The notes beneath the pieces were generated by a model. That model was not told where the DNA came from. It worked only from the letters and a program-made list of their open reading frames with translations, and did no database searches. 44,353 bases of DNA from Bdellovibrionota bacterium. Its GTDB lineage: Bacteria; Bdellovibrionota; Bacteriovoracia; Bacteriovoracales; Bacteriovoracaceae. The DNA lies in the NCBI GenBank assembly GCA_030836365.1, contig JAURQB010000208.1:1-44353 (forward strand). Reading direction: 5' to 3'. The position numbers and the translations under genes were made by a program. Below, in pieces: positions 33,540-43,269 of this stretch. Every line of letters starts with the position of its first letter. The first letter of the stretch is position 1.

Positions 33540-36017
33540 TTAAGAAGCTTTTTTTCGCTTTGAGAGTTGATCCCTAATTGATTTCTTGTATTTCTCTAAC
33601 TCTCCAATACTACGTCTCAGCTGACTAGATAACGACCGGTTTTCATTTTTTATTTTTGTGTGTTCTATTTGAAGATGAGTAAGTTTTTTGGCTAGAGATT
33701 TAGCTCCCTCTGATAACTTTTCGTTCAATAATTCTAGCTTCTCGACTTTCCTCTCGTACGATTTTTGAATAAGGCTCTCTCTATTTGTTTTATCTTCTAC
33801 CTGCCCTGAAGTAAGTTCATCTATTTCTTTTTCCATATTTTGAAGCTTATTCTCAAGGTCTAACGCCTGACTTTTAAGCTGCCTTTCTCTAAGTCTCAGC
33901 CTATTTTTTTCCTTTTGTAAATTATTTCTATCGGTCAACAACTCAAAATTTCTGGCTTTATAGTCTCCAAGGATGGAGTTTTGTTCCTCTAGCTTTTTAG
34001 CCATTGATCTACCAATATTCTTAAATTTTTCTATTTCTTTTTTTTGACCGTATTTTCTATTAGTTGAAATATTGATATCTGTCTCTTTATTATCATCTGA
34101 ATCTGAGAAGTAGCTGTGATCCTCGTTATCTTTTCTGATTATTATATTAGTTTTTACCTGATCTTCATTGTCACTACCAATGATCCTCATTTCGCCTTGC
34201 TGCTGATCAATCAACTTTGCTTCGAGCTTTTTTATATATTGATTTTTTCTTTTAACGATTCGCTCAAAATCATTAGTCTTACTTGAATCCTCATTATTAG
34301 TTGTCTCTTTTTTTACCATTTCTTTAAAAACTGGATGCATCTCACTCTTTTGAAACTTTAAAGTTTCAAGGGCCGTAGACAATGATGATATCTGCTTATC
34401 TTTTTGCTCAATTTTTTTTTGATAAGATTTAATCATTTCATTTATTTTACCCCAATCATCATTTGATTTAACGATATTATTCATTCGATCAGATAAAAAA
34501 CCAGAAATAATATTTTGCGATATTTTTAGTCCAAACTCTTTTAGCTCAGGAGCTTCTCTTTCCGTAATGCGCAAAACAAAATTCTCTACATCTATTTTAT
34601 TTTTTAAACCCCCTTTAACTTTTAATGCTTCATCTTTTATTCTACTGCTTAGCGTTTTAACCTTTTGAATTAGATCATCTTTTTTAAACTTTTTAGCACC
34701 AACAATAATTTGTTTTTCATTTATCTCAACTTTTTCGGCTTCACTTACGACTACACTGCCATCCTCTTCAAGGTTTATCTCTCCCTTGCCGACGATGAGC
34801 ATTGGAAGTTCGTCCTCATCAAAACTGTCAATCACGTTTGCGATTTCATTTTCCACTTGGTTAGCAGCCACTACTTGAGTAAACATATCCTCCTTCGCGC
34901 GAGCTAAAATAACAGTTGACTCAACATCATTACTTATATCTACAACTCTCTCTAATTCCTCATCAGAAAAAGGCACCCCCTTGATGCTAGCGTCTTCATT
35001 AATGATACTTTTAACTTTTTCAATATCGAACTTGTCTGAATAGCTTTCCTTTTGCCCTAATACTCTAACGGCTAGATCTTCTATACTTTCTTTTCTTTTT
35101 TTATTTATTTTAGGCTTGTGGAGTATTCCAGGATGATTAATACCCTCCATACTCTTATCTCGGCTTAAACCAAGTAGAACACCTGACTTTTCTGTCGTTA
35201 AATTTTCAGGGTCAACAAATTTTTCAAGGGATTTAACAATTTTATCAATTTTTAATTGCAAAACACCACTCGAGTTAGTTTTTGAAAACTTTAGTACAAT
35301 CTGAAGTTTTGCCTTACTGAAAGTAACTTGAGAAAAATTGGCATAAAGGCACGCATCCATTAGAAGTGTCTCTTCATACTTGCTTGATTCTATTAATAAA
35401 TAATCTAAAAGAAAAATGGGGTCTAATTTTTCATGCTCGATATCAAGTTCAATATCAATCTCATCACTTCCTTCAATCTCATATAATTTTATGAGAACAG
35501 GTTTTTTGATGGATTCGTTTAAATATAAGCTAGAAACAAACTGCCCAATCTTAAAAAGAGAATTGTAAACCTCAAGAGAAGAATGTTTTTTTGATTGAAG
35601 GTGAAATCCAACCTCATCTATAATCCCACCGATATTAAAAAGACTATTAAGGCCAAAGGTGTATACTTCAACATCATTTCTGACAAAATTATTTTCGAAA
35701 TAACATTCTTGCCAAAACTTCTCATCTACTAACACATCAATATTTTCAATGAGGATTGTTTCTTTTTTTAAATGCTCTCTCGGATGAAACCCCTCAATTA
35801 AAAGAATAACTTTCGCAGGGTATATTTTATTTTCATTCATCCAATCCAAACAATTTTCGTACCCTAATATATCACCAATAAATAGATCTACCCTTTCCTC
35901 ACCAATATCTTCCTTTTTATTACAAGACAATTTTACAGGTAAATCTTTTTCAAAAAATTCTTTTTGTAGATCGATATCTGAGAAAAAAATAAGACTTTCA
36001 ATAGTTTTCTCGTTCAT
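33540..36017 (-). CDS. Unrecognised 825-aa protein with long C-terminal coiled coil
   Basis: No signal or membrane segment. The N-terminal 280 residues are globular, with alternating hydrophobic strands (LFIGDILGYENC, AKVILLIEGF). The middle (about 280-500) is acidic and partly disordered. From about 510 to the end a long coiled coil rich in K/E/L/Q/R is broken by an acidic linker near 620-660, ending in a basic tail KKSIRDQLSKRKKAS. It resembles scaffold or polar-organiser proteins in layout only. It is coupled by an ATGA to the gene upstream. I do not recognise any family. Confidence 0.75.
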   Translation of the reverse strand: MNEKTIESLIFFSDIDLQKEFFEKDLPVKLSCNKKEDIGEERVDLFIGDILGYENCLDWMNENKIYPAKVILLIEGFHPREHLKKETILIENIDVLVDEKFWQECYFENNFVRNDVEVYTFGLNSLFNIGGIIDEVGFHLQSKKHSSLEVYNSLFKIGQFVSSLYLNESIKKPVLIKLYEIEGSDEIDIELDIEHEKLDPIFLLDYLLIESSKYEETLLMDACLYANFSQVTFSKAKLQIVLKFSKTNSSGVLQLKIDKIVKSLEKFVDPENLTTEKSGVLLGLSRDKSMEGINHPGILHKPKINKKRKESIEDLAVRVLGQKESYSDKFDIEKVKSIINEDASIKGVPFSDEELERVVDISNDVESTVILARAKEDMFTQVVAANQVENEIANVIDSFDEDELPMLIVGKGEINLEEDGSVVVSEAEKVEINEKQIIVGAKKFKKDDLIQKVKTLSSRIKDEALKVKGGLKNKIDVENFVLRITEREAPELKEFGLKISQNIISGFLSDRMNNIVKSNDDWGKINEMIKSYQKKIEQKDKQISSLSTALETLKFQKSEMHPVFKEMVKKETTNNEDSSKTNDFERIVKRKNQYIKKLEAKLIDQQQGEMRIIGSDNEDQVKTNIIIRKDNEDHSYFSDSDDNKETDINISTNRKYGQKKEIEKFKNIGRSMAKKLEEQNSILGDYKARNFELLTDRNNLQKEKNRLRLRERQLKSQALDLENKLQNMEKEIDELTSGQVEDKTNRESLIQKSYERKVEKLELLNEKLSEGAKSLAKKLTHLQIEHTKIKNENRSLSSQLRRSIGELEKYKKSIRDQLSKRKKAS

Positions 36018-36715
36018 GCAATGCCCTTATCAAGTTTTTCCTCTGACAAGAAACTATTAATCTGATCATAAATCGCAATATAAGTTAAATTGTTTTCAAT
36101 TAATTCCTTTAGCCCAATCAACTGATGCTGATAAATACAAGGTCGAATCAATTTAAATTTATTAAATATTTCATTAGCGCCTAAATAATTGTGTCTCTGT
36201 GAAGCTACGTACGAAGACAAATAACCTTTGTCATAAAGCCCCACACTTACATAAATCAATATTCTAAATAATAGACTTACTTCATAGCTAAATACATCAT
36301 CGTCTCCCACTCCTTGGTAGGATTCTTTTTTCATAGGAAAAGCATGATGGAAGTTTCTTATCAATTGCCCAATGTGTAGATGACCGGCAAGAAAATACTC
36401 TAAAAAATTCTTAACGACGGTTTTTTTCTCCTCATAACGGTCTTCTCTAAACAACAAATCCCAGTCAAAAATCACTTCACTTTGAAACCTTAAATTTGCC
36501 GTTTTTAACACATAAAAGTAGTCAGGCTGATTAAAAATATTTTCTTTTTGCTTTTGATTTAGAAAAGAGCCTTCCAAAAAATATATCTTAAAATGTGGAG
36601 ACTGTTTTCTCTTAAAATATATATTAAAAGGTATGATTGAATTTCGGTTTAACACCTCTTCAAATCCTTCCACACTTGCGGCCATGATATAATCTTGCTT
36701 TTGTTTAGTCCCCAT
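36014..36715 (-). CDS. Unrecognised 233-aa protein coupled to the coiled-coil gene
   Basis: No signal or membrane segment. It is rich in Phe, Tyr, His and Ile and mostly helical in the second half (FLEYFLAGHLHIGQLIRNFH, SYEVSLLFRILIYVSVGLYD). The ATG at 36715 is preferred over the adjacent GTG 36718; no clear ribosome-binding site. Its stop overlaps the ATG of the 825-residue gene. The two probably act together. No family recognised. Confidence 0.65.
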   Translation of the reverse strand: MGTKQKQDYIMAASVEGFEEVLNRNSIIPFNIYFKRKQSPHFKIYFLEGSFLNQKQKENIFNQPDYFYVLKTANLRFQSEVIFDWDLLFREDRYEEKKTVVKNFLEYFLAGHLHIGQLIRNFHHAFPMKKESYQGVGDDDVFSYEVSLLFRILIYVSVGLYDKGYLSSYVASQRHNYLGANEIFNKFKLIRPCIYQHQLIGLKELIENNLTYIAIYDQINSFLSEEKLDKGIA

Positions 36716-36798
36716 CACTAAACGTATCGGAAAATCAGCAACTTGCCTTACATTAAAAATGCTTTTGAGTAGGACGTAACTATCTAATTTTTTTATAC

Positions 36799-36827
36799 TT
36801 GCTTAGTCATTTGTCATGACCAAGCAA
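36799..36827. repeat. Imperfect inverted repeat in the gap before oppF
   Basis: Arms TTGCTT (36799-36804) and AAGCAA (36822-36827), then after one mismatch GTCA/TGAC, around a 7-base loop. No T-run follows on either strand, so it is not a normal terminator. It lies in the 180-base gap downstream of the opp operon and upstream of the 233-residue gene. It could be an operator, an RNA-stability hairpin at the 3' end of the opp mRNA, or chance. Confidence 0.3.
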
Positions 36828-36899
36828 TGAAATTTCACGGTAACTAAAAATATAAAAAATAAATCTTATTGATGACCAATAACAGTAAATAAAATTTGC

Positions 36900-37874
36900 C
36901 TAACTAATAGGATTGTAACACCGATACTCGTGAGTCTGAGACATTGACTCTACCGGAGGGTAACTCATTCGGCACTCATCTTTGGCCATCCAACATCGAG
37001 GATGAAAATGGCAACCTGCCGGAGGATTCATTGGGCTAGGAATATCACCTTCTAAAATAATTCTTTCTTTTGAAATGTTTGGATTTGGGTTTGGAATAGC
37101 ACTGAATAACGCTTTAGTGTAAGGATGTCTGGCCCCACCATATAGTTCGTGAGACTCAGCAACCTCAATCATATTACCAAGGTACATCACTGCAACTCTA
37201 TTTGAAATATACTCAACAACCTTCAAATCATGCGCAATAAACAAATAAGTTAACCCAAGTTCTTTTTGAAGATCCATTAACAAATTTACAACCTGCGCCT
37301 GAACTGAAACATCCAATGCTGAGACAGGTTCATCGCATACAATGAACTCAGGCTCAACTGCCAAAGCACGAGCGATACATACTCTTTGCCTCTGACCACC
37401 AGAAAATTCATGTGGATATTTATTAAGTGCATCTTTTGGAAGTTGAACGTACTCTAAAAGCTTATATAGTCTTTTTTGTCTCTCTTCTTTTGTTTTAAAG
37501 AGATTATGAATGATAAGAGGTTCCTCTAAAATTGAGCCGACAGTCATTCTCGGGTTTAGAGAGGCATATGGATCTTGAAAAATAATTTGCATTTTTCGGC
37601 GCATCGCCCTCATCTGATTTTTATTATAAGTTAAAATATCTTCACCATTAAACTTAACCTGTCCCGAAGTAGGCTCTATCAACCTTAAGATGCTTCTACC
37701 AAGAGTTGTTTTTCCGCAGCCTGACTCTCCAACAAGTCCTAGCGTCTCACCTTTCTTAATAGAAAATGATATATTGTTAACAGCATTAACTGCCCCGACT
37801 TCTCGGCCAAGAAGTCCTCCCTTGATTGGGAATCGTTTACATAAATTTTTTACTTCAATTAAATTTTCAGACAT
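36900..37874 (-). CDS. oppF: Oligopeptide ABC transporter ATPase OppF/DppF
   Basis: 324 residues. Walker A GESGCGKT, signature FSGGQRQR and Walker B FIVCDEP are intact. The C-terminal oligopeptide/dipeptide domain has the Cys pattern CHFHPRCWMAKDEC with a later CYNP, like the cluster-binding Cys set reported for DppD-type proteins. It powers peptide import with OppD. Confidence 0.94.
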   Translation of the reverse strand: MSENLIEVKNLCKRFPIKGGLLGREVGAVNAVNNISFSIKKGETLGLVGESGCGKTTLGRSILRLIEPTSGQVKFNGEDILTYNKNQMRAMRRKMQIIFQDPYASLNPRMTVGSILEEPLIIHNLFKTKEERQKRLYKLLEYVQLPKDALNKYPHEFSGGQRQRVCIARALAVEPEFIVCDEPVSALDVSVQAQVVNLLMDLQKELGLTYLFIAHDLKVVEYISNRVAVMYLGNMIEVAESHELYGGARHPYTKALFSAIPNPNPNISKERIILEGDIPSPMNPPAGCHFHPRCWMAKDECRMSYPPVESMSQTHEYRCYNPIS

Positions 37875-37891
37875 TTCTTTTCAACCTTTAT

Positions 37892-38890
37892 CTACTGAAG
37901 AGGATTAAAACAACTTACTTTGTGACCTTCATTAACTTTCGTTAATGAAGGGCTTCCCTTACTTCCCCGACAATCTTCTGTGCTGAACTCACAGCGATCC
38001 TGGAAGCTACAACCTTCAGGGAGTTCGAATAAACTTGGTACCATCCCTTCAATTGTTGGCAGCCGACCCTTCGCCGCTCCTGAGGTAGAATCAAAGCTTG
38101 GAATGGACTCGATTAAACCTTTCGTATATGGATGCTTAGGATTATTGAAGATTGATTTCACATCACTTTTTTCGACAATTTTCCCACAGTACATAACCGC
38201 AACATCGTCGCAAGTTTCAGCAACGACACCAAGGTCATGGGTGATCATAATAATACCCATCCCTAAATCTTTTTGTAGCTTATTCATCAGCTCTAAAATC
38301 TGCGCTTGAATCGTTACATCTAGTGCAGTTGTAGGTTCATCTGCAATCAAAATATCAGGCTTACAAGCAAGGGCCATCGCAATCATCACACGTTGCCTCA
38401 TTCCCCCAGATAACTGATGAGGGTATTCTTTGTATCGCTTTTCTGGAGATGGTATTCCAACAAGGCTTAACATCTCAACACCCTTAACATGTCTATCCTC
38501 TTTGGATAATTCAGGTTGGTGTAATTTCAGAACCTCTTCAATTTGATTTCCGACATTAAATACTGGGTTTAAGCTGGTCATTGGCTCTTGAAAAATCATC
38601 GCAATTTTATTGCCTCTAATTTTCCTCATCTCTCCGACAGATTTATCTAGTAGGTTTTCGCCATGATATTTAATAATTCCACTTTTTACACGACCTGGTG
38701 GATTAGGTATTAGTCCCATAATTGCAAGTGCAGACACAGACTTACCTGAGCCAGACTCCCCTACTATGCCAATGGATTTTCCACGATATACCTCAAAATT
38801 TACGCCGTTTACTGCGGTGATGAGACCTCTATCAGTATTAAATTCAACGACAAGATCTTTAACTTCAAGAATTTTTTGATTTTCACTCAT
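37892..38890 (-). CDS. oppD: Oligopeptide ABC transporter ATPase OppD/DppD
   Basis: 332 residues. Walker A GESGSGKS, signature LSGGMRQR, Walker B ILIADEP. C-terminal Cys set GCSFQDRCEFSTEDC and CFNP is present. AAAGG precedes the ATG. It pairs with OppF 17 bases downstream. Confidence 0.94.
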   Translation of the reverse strand: MSENQKILEVKDLVVEFNTDRGLITAVNGVNFEVYRGKSIGIVGESGSGKSVSALAIMGLIPNPPGRVKSGIIKYHGENLLDKSVGEMRKIRGNKIAMIFQEPMTSLNPVFNVGNQIEEVLKLHQPELSKEDRHVKGVEMLSLVGIPSPEKRYKEYPHQLSGGMRQRVMIAMALACKPDILIADEPTTALDVTIQAQILELMNKLQKDLGMGIIMITHDLGVVAETCDDVAVMYCGKIVEKSDVKSIFNNPKHPYTKGLIESIPSFDSTSGAAKGRLPTIEGMVPSLFELPEGCSFQDRCEFSTEDCRGSKGSPSLTKVNEGHKVSCFNPLQ

Positions 38891-38906
38891 TATCTAATAC
38901 CTTTAT

Positions 38907-39803
38907 TTATTTCTTACCTTTTAATTTAGGATCAAGAGCGTCTCTCAGAGCATCCCCTAAAATATTTAACGACAAAACGACAACAAACATGGCCAATGTC
39001 GCAGCTGCTAGCTGCCACCAAACACCTTGAGCGAGCTCTTGTTTAGCATCGTTAATCATTGTTCCCCAACTGGGTCTTCCCTGCACTCCTAATCCCAAGT
39101 AAGAAAGAATGACCTCTGATTTAATAGCAACCTGAAACTGGAGGGAAAAATTAATGATTACAATATGAAGGACATTAGGAACTATGTGTTTAAAAAGTTT
39201 TGTAAACTCACTCGCTCCAATCGAGGCTGCTGCATGAACATACTCTCGATCTTTATGGCGAATAACTTCGCCTCTTATCAATCGACATAGATTAACCCAA
39301 CTACTCAATCCAAGAGCAAGATAAACTGCAATCAATCCCTTACCTAAAATAAAAGTAATTGCCACTAGTAACATAATATAAGGGATACTAGTTACTGTTG
39401 TATAAAACCAAACAATTACTTCGTCTATTTTTCCACCAAAGTAGCCAGCAGTTGCCCCCAGAGCAACACCAATAATCATCGAAATCACTGCTGTTACAAG
39501 TCCAACAGACATCGCTACTTCAGTACCCTTAATCGTTTTAAGAAAAACGCTACGGCCAAACAGGTCAGTTCCAAAAATATGTTTTAAGCTTGGTGCAGAA
39601 TACCCATCTCCAAATTGCATATCCCAATTTCCTGCAATTACCTCAAGCCCCGATAAGATTGCAACTAATGCATATAAGCCGACGATGATAAAAGAAAATT
39701 TCGCAAAAGGATCAGCGATTAACTGATTGAAGGCGTGAACCCAAAGTGATTTTGATTTTTGTGTCTCACTTTCAACATTTGGCATTTTTTCAACTTGCTC
39801 CAC
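38907..39803 (-). CDS. oppC: Oligopeptide ABC transporter permease OppC/DppC
   Basis: 298 residues. A cytoplasmic N-terminus, one helix, a periplasmic segment (FGTDLFGRSVFLKTIKG), then five helices and the permease motif EYVHAAASIGASEFTKLFKHIVPN that contacts the ATPase. The start is GTG at 39803 with GAGG six bases upstream; ATG 39785 is too far from any ribosome-binding site. Confidence 0.94.
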   Translation of the reverse strand: MEQVEKMPNVESETQKSKSLWVHAFNQLIADPFAKFSFIIVGLYALVAILSGLEVIAGNWDMQFGDGYSAPSLKHIFGTDLFGRSVFLKTIKGTEVAMSVGLVTAVISMIIGVALGATAGYFGGKIDEVIVWFYTTVTSIPYIMLLVAITFILGKGLIAVYLALGLSSWVNLCRLIRGEVIRHKDREYVHAAASIGASEFTKLFKHIVPNVLHIVIINFSLQFQVAIKSEVILSYLGLGVQGRPSWGTMINDAKQELAQGVWWQLAAATLAMFVVVLSLNILGDALRDALDPKLKGKK

Positions 39804-39811
39804 CTATAACC

Positions 39812-40753
39812 TCACTTCAACCGTACTCTAGGATCAACCAATGTATAAAGAACATCTGTGATAACGCTAAAAATAATATATGCAACAGCACTTAATACAG
39901 TCATCGCTCGAATAACAGGGAAGTCTGACGAATTAATTGCATTTAAAGTAATTCCCCCAAGACCAGGTATTCCGAAAAAACTCTCAATAAGTAACGCACC
40001 TAGAATCAAAAAAGGAATTTGAATTACAACATAAGTAATAATTGGAATCATTGCATTTTTGAGAACATGCTTAAAAAGTATCATTTTCTCACTCAATCCT
40101 TTTGCACGAGCTGTACGAACATAGTCTTGATAAATTTCGTCCAAAATTATCGTTCGATAAAAACGAACATCTGGTCCAAGATTAAGGACAACCCAAATTA
40201 AGACAGGAAGTAAAATGTAAGGGATAAAGTAGGGAAACCCAGGCTCATACCCAGAAATTTCAAATAGACCCAATTCATATGCTAAGAATTTTTGAGCAAA
40301 AAGAATGTAAGCAAGGGAGCTTATGGACATCATTGCAACACATGCAAAAACCATTATACGGTCAAGTTTACCACCCCTGAAAAAGCTAACAATCAAAGAA
40401 ACTGCGATCGATACAATCGTTGATAAAATAAAAGCAGGAATAGAAACGGTCAAACTTGGCATCGCACCAATTTTAATCATCTCAATAATTTCTTGCTTGG
40501 TGCTCCATGACCTGCCAAAGTCAAACGTGAAAGCAGATTTAACAATATCAAGGTATTGAGCAAAAAATGGTCTATCTAATCCAAGCTCTCGCTTAAGCTC
40601 TAGCATTTGCTTCGCCGTTGCGTGCTTACCAAGCAATAATTGAGTTGGATCTCCAGCGACCATATTAAAGAGCACAAAAATGATGAAACAGGTTCCGAGT
40701 AAGATCGGAACCACATAAAGAGTTCTTCTTATTATATAAGACCAAATGTTCAA
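39812..40753 (-). CDS. oppB: Oligopeptide ABC transporter permease OppB/DppB
   Basis: 313 residues, six helices. The N-terminal IIRRTLYVVPILLGTCFIIF and ATPase-contact loop DYVRTARAKGLSEKMILFKH are typical. The start is TTG at 40753 with GGGGGA four bases upstream and no alternative ATG near. It lies eight bases before oppC. Confidence 0.94.
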   Translation of the reverse strand: MNIWSYIIRRTLYVVPILLGTCFIIFVLFNMVAGDPTQLLLGKHATAKQMLELKRELGLDRPFFAQYLDIVKSAFTFDFGRSWSTKQEIIEMIKIGAMPSLTVSIPAFILSTIVSIAVSLIVSFFRGGKLDRIMVFACVAMMSISSLAYILFAQKFLAYELGLFEISGYEPGFPYFIPYILLPVLIWVVLNLGPDVRFYRTIILDEIYQDYVRTARAKGLSEKMILFKHVLKNAMIPIITYVVIQIPFLILGALLIESFFGIPGLGGITLNAINSSDFPVIRAMTVLSAVAYIIFSVITDVLYTLVDPRVRLK

Positions 40754-40768
40754 GTTTTCCCCCAGCGA

Positions 40769-42535
40769 CTACAGCTTTTCTAATGCTTTCTTTTTCAACT
40801 CGAGATCAATATTCATGTATTTTTCAATTCCTGATTCAAAGTCAGTGTTAACAAAGTTTTTTACCCAGCCATGCTTTAAAAGATATGTTTGTCTATGAAC
40901 ACCATAAATAATTGGAACGCTTTCGGCTGCCATACGATTTAACTTCTCATATAAAGCTGTTCTCTCTGGCGAGTCTTGCATTCTGGAAGAAAGGGCAAAA
41001 AGCTTGTTAAACTCGTCATTGTTATACCCAGAACCATTTGCACCAGGTGCTTTATTTGGCCCGTAAAGAAGTTGCAGAAAGTTTTCGGCATCAGGATAGT
41101 CAGCCCCCCATGCAATTCCGTACATCATGACAGTTCTGTTCGTAATTTTTTTCTGTAATTCTGGCCATGGATTTTGAATCACTCTAATTTTAATACCAAT
41201 CTCAGCCATTCTCTTTCTGAAAAACTCACCCGTTTGTCGAGATACGGTTGAATTTGGGCAATCATAGGTAATTTCAGGAAGACCTTTTCCATCACGGTAA
41301 CCTGCTTTTGCAAGAAGCTTTTTTGCCTCATCGAGATTAGGTCCAACAAATGGGTTTTTATAGCTATCCATGTGTCCTGCAATTCCAGGAGGAACAATTG
41401 ATTGTGCTGGCATTGCCGTATTATTATAGAAAAGTTCATTTGATTTTTCGACATTATAAGCTAGAGACATAGCCCTTCTTAAATATACGTTTTGAAACAA
41501 AACATTATCATGATTGAAAGCCGTATATGTAACGTCTAATGAAGGAGTGATTAATAACTCAATTCCTTTTTTCTGTAGCTCGTCACTTATGCCATTTGAA
41601 GGCGTAACCGCACTATCAAAGTTATCTTTTGGGATACCAATGTAGTCAAGGTTTCCTTTTTGGAAATTTAGCCATCTTGGTTGATTTTCAATAATTACGT
41701 TAACAACTACCTTATCCACAAGCGGAAGTTTTTTTCCAGCATCAGCAAGGTACCCTTGAGATTTAAAGTCCTCTGTAGCATTAGAAGGATAAAACTTATC
41801 CCTAAAGTTAGGGTTTTTTGTGTAAGTGATTTTGTTACTTTGATCAAATTTATTTAAAACAAATGCGCCTGTACCTACTGGATGATTAAGAAATTCTTTT
41901 CCATAGTGCTCAACGACCTCTTTGGCGACGACGAAAGTGAAAGGCATTGCTAAGGAGTATAAGAATTGTGGAAACTCTCTACTTAACTTGAACTGAAGAG
42001 TATACTTGTCAACCGCTTTTACACCTTCAACTTCTTGAGAATAATCAACAGTCTCTTTACCCGAATTAGCTTCTCTCCAATCATTTAGGCCCTTGACCTT
42101 ACCATCGAGAATCCACCAACCAGTTGACTGAAGCTTCGGATCAGCGAGCCTCTTAATTGAATAAACAAAGTCTTCTGCAACAAGCTCTCTGCCTTTGCCA
42201 TTAGAGAAAGCAACATCATCGTGGAAAAACACACCAGGCATTATTTTGAATGTGTAGGTAAGACCATCAGCACTAACTTTAGGCATTTCTGAAGCAAGGT
42301 TTGGAACAAGAGTATAAGGTCTTTTGAGGTAATGGTATTCAAGCAATCCTTCATAAACCCTTGCGATCTCATTACTTGAGTAACGATCGTTCGCAAATAT
42401 TGGGTCCATCCCTTTGACTTTTTGAGGAACTGAAATTTGCAATTCCTTAATAGATAGATCTCGTTTTTTGGTACAGCCAGAACACAGCAGCACGAGAGGT
42501 ATCATTATACTAGCAAGTAACTTAAAATTATTCAT
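40769..42535 (-). CDS. oppA: Oligopeptide-binding lipoprotein OppA/DppA
   Basis: 588 residues. Lipoprotein signal with LLCSGC (Cys21), then the family 5 solute-binding fold: IARVYEGLLEYHY, DGLTYTFKIMPGVFFHDD, HPVGTGAFVLNKF and YGIAWGADYPDAENFLQLL. It captures peptides in the periplasm and is tethered to a membrane. It is first in a complete opp operon and has GGAAG before the ATG. Confidence 0.94.
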   Translation of the reverse strand: MNNFKLLASIMIPLVLLCSGCTKKRDLSIKELQISVPQKVKGMDPIFANDRYSSNEIARVYEGLLEYHYLKRPYTLVPNLASEMPKVSADGLTYTFKIMPGVFFHDDVAFSNGKGRELVAEDFVYSIKRLADPKLQSTGWWILDGKVKGLNDWREANSGKETVDYSQEVEGVKAVDKYTLQFKLSREFPQFLYSLAMPFTFVVAKEVVEHYGKEFLNHPVGTGAFVLNKFDQSNKITYTKNPNFRDKFYPSNATEDFKSQGYLADAGKKLPLVDKVVVNVIIENQPRWLNFQKGNLDYIGIPKDNFDSAVTPSNGISDELQKKGIELLITPSLDVTYTAFNHDNVLFQNVYLRRAMSLAYNVEKSNELFYNNTAMPAQSIVPPGIAGHMDSYKNPFVGPNLDEAKKLLAKAGYRDGKGLPEITYDCPNSTVSRQTGEFFRKRMAEIGIKIRVIQNPWPELQKKITNRTVMMYGIAWGADYPDAENFLQLLYGPNKAPGANGSGYNNDEFNKLFALSSRMQDSPERTALYEKLNRMAAESVPIIYGVHRQTYLLKHGWVKNFVNTDFESGIEKYMNIDLELKKKALEKL

Positions 42536-42660
42536 GTAGCTTCCTTGTTTTAAATATCAAGACTTCGTAACACAACATCACAAAATATTGAAATATATAT
42601 GAATAAAATTGATAATTCTACATGGGAATTGGATTAATTTCACGCTAGTAACTAAAAATA

Positions 42661-43269
42661 TTACACTTGTGCACTGCACTTATTATATTCAAAAACCAGC
42701 TTTAATACAGAGCTGTTAAAAACTACTCCCTTATGCATCAAGTCTATTAAAAAAGAATTAGCCTTTCCTTTGCTTACCATTTGGCTTTCAGGAATAGAAA
42801 TATTTATCTGAAATAATTCTCCCTCAATAAGCGCTGGAGTCTTATTGTTACTCAAAATTATAGATTGAAGCTGACTTAGAAGATTAAAAATTTCGACAAC
42901 AGATATTTTATCGACATTGCTCCCCTTTTGAATAAATAGTAACAAGTTACTTATTGATGCAGGGTCATGCTTAGCGCCAATCTTGACAACCTTTTCACCA
43001 ACAAGAGGAAAGTTTAGACCGATAAGCCAAGAATCTTTCTTTGACAACGACTCATATTTAACAAAATGGTTCATTCCTGAAACTTCTATTTGCAACAAAC
43101 CTTCACCTGAGAGGCAAAGCGGAGGCAATGTATTTGAATCAATCTTACCAGTTGAGCACCCGGTGCAAATAAATAATATCAATCCCCAGTAATAGAGGCA
43201 GGCAAACGCTCGACGATTCTTTGCTCCATTACTTCTAAGATCTCTGTTCTTTGATTTTCTTCTTTGCAA
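42661..43269 (-). CDS. Predicted lipoprotein, possibly LolB-like
   Basis: Up to 202 residues. A basic stretch (KNRR) leads to a hydrophobic run ending in the lipobox ICTGC. The mature part is beta-rich (LLQIEVSGMNHFVKYESL, WLIGLNFPLVGE), faintly like LolB/DUF4292. The frame begins at TTG 43269, 91 bases inside the TPR gene, without a ribosome-binding site. A TTG at the TPR stop (TTGA) would leave too short a signal. In Pseudomonas a TPR gene precedes lolB, as I recall, which suits this reading. Confidence 0.5.
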   Translation of the reverse strand: MQRRKSKNRDLRSNGAKNRRAFACLYYWGLILFICTGCSTGKIDSNTLPPLCLSGEGLLQIEVSGMNHFVKYESLSKKDSWLIGLNFPLVGEKVVKIGAKHDPASISNLLLFIQKGSNVDKISVVEIFNLLSQLQSIILSNNKTPALIEGELFQINISIPESQMVSKGKANSFLIDLMHKGVVFNSSVLKLVFEYNKCSAQV

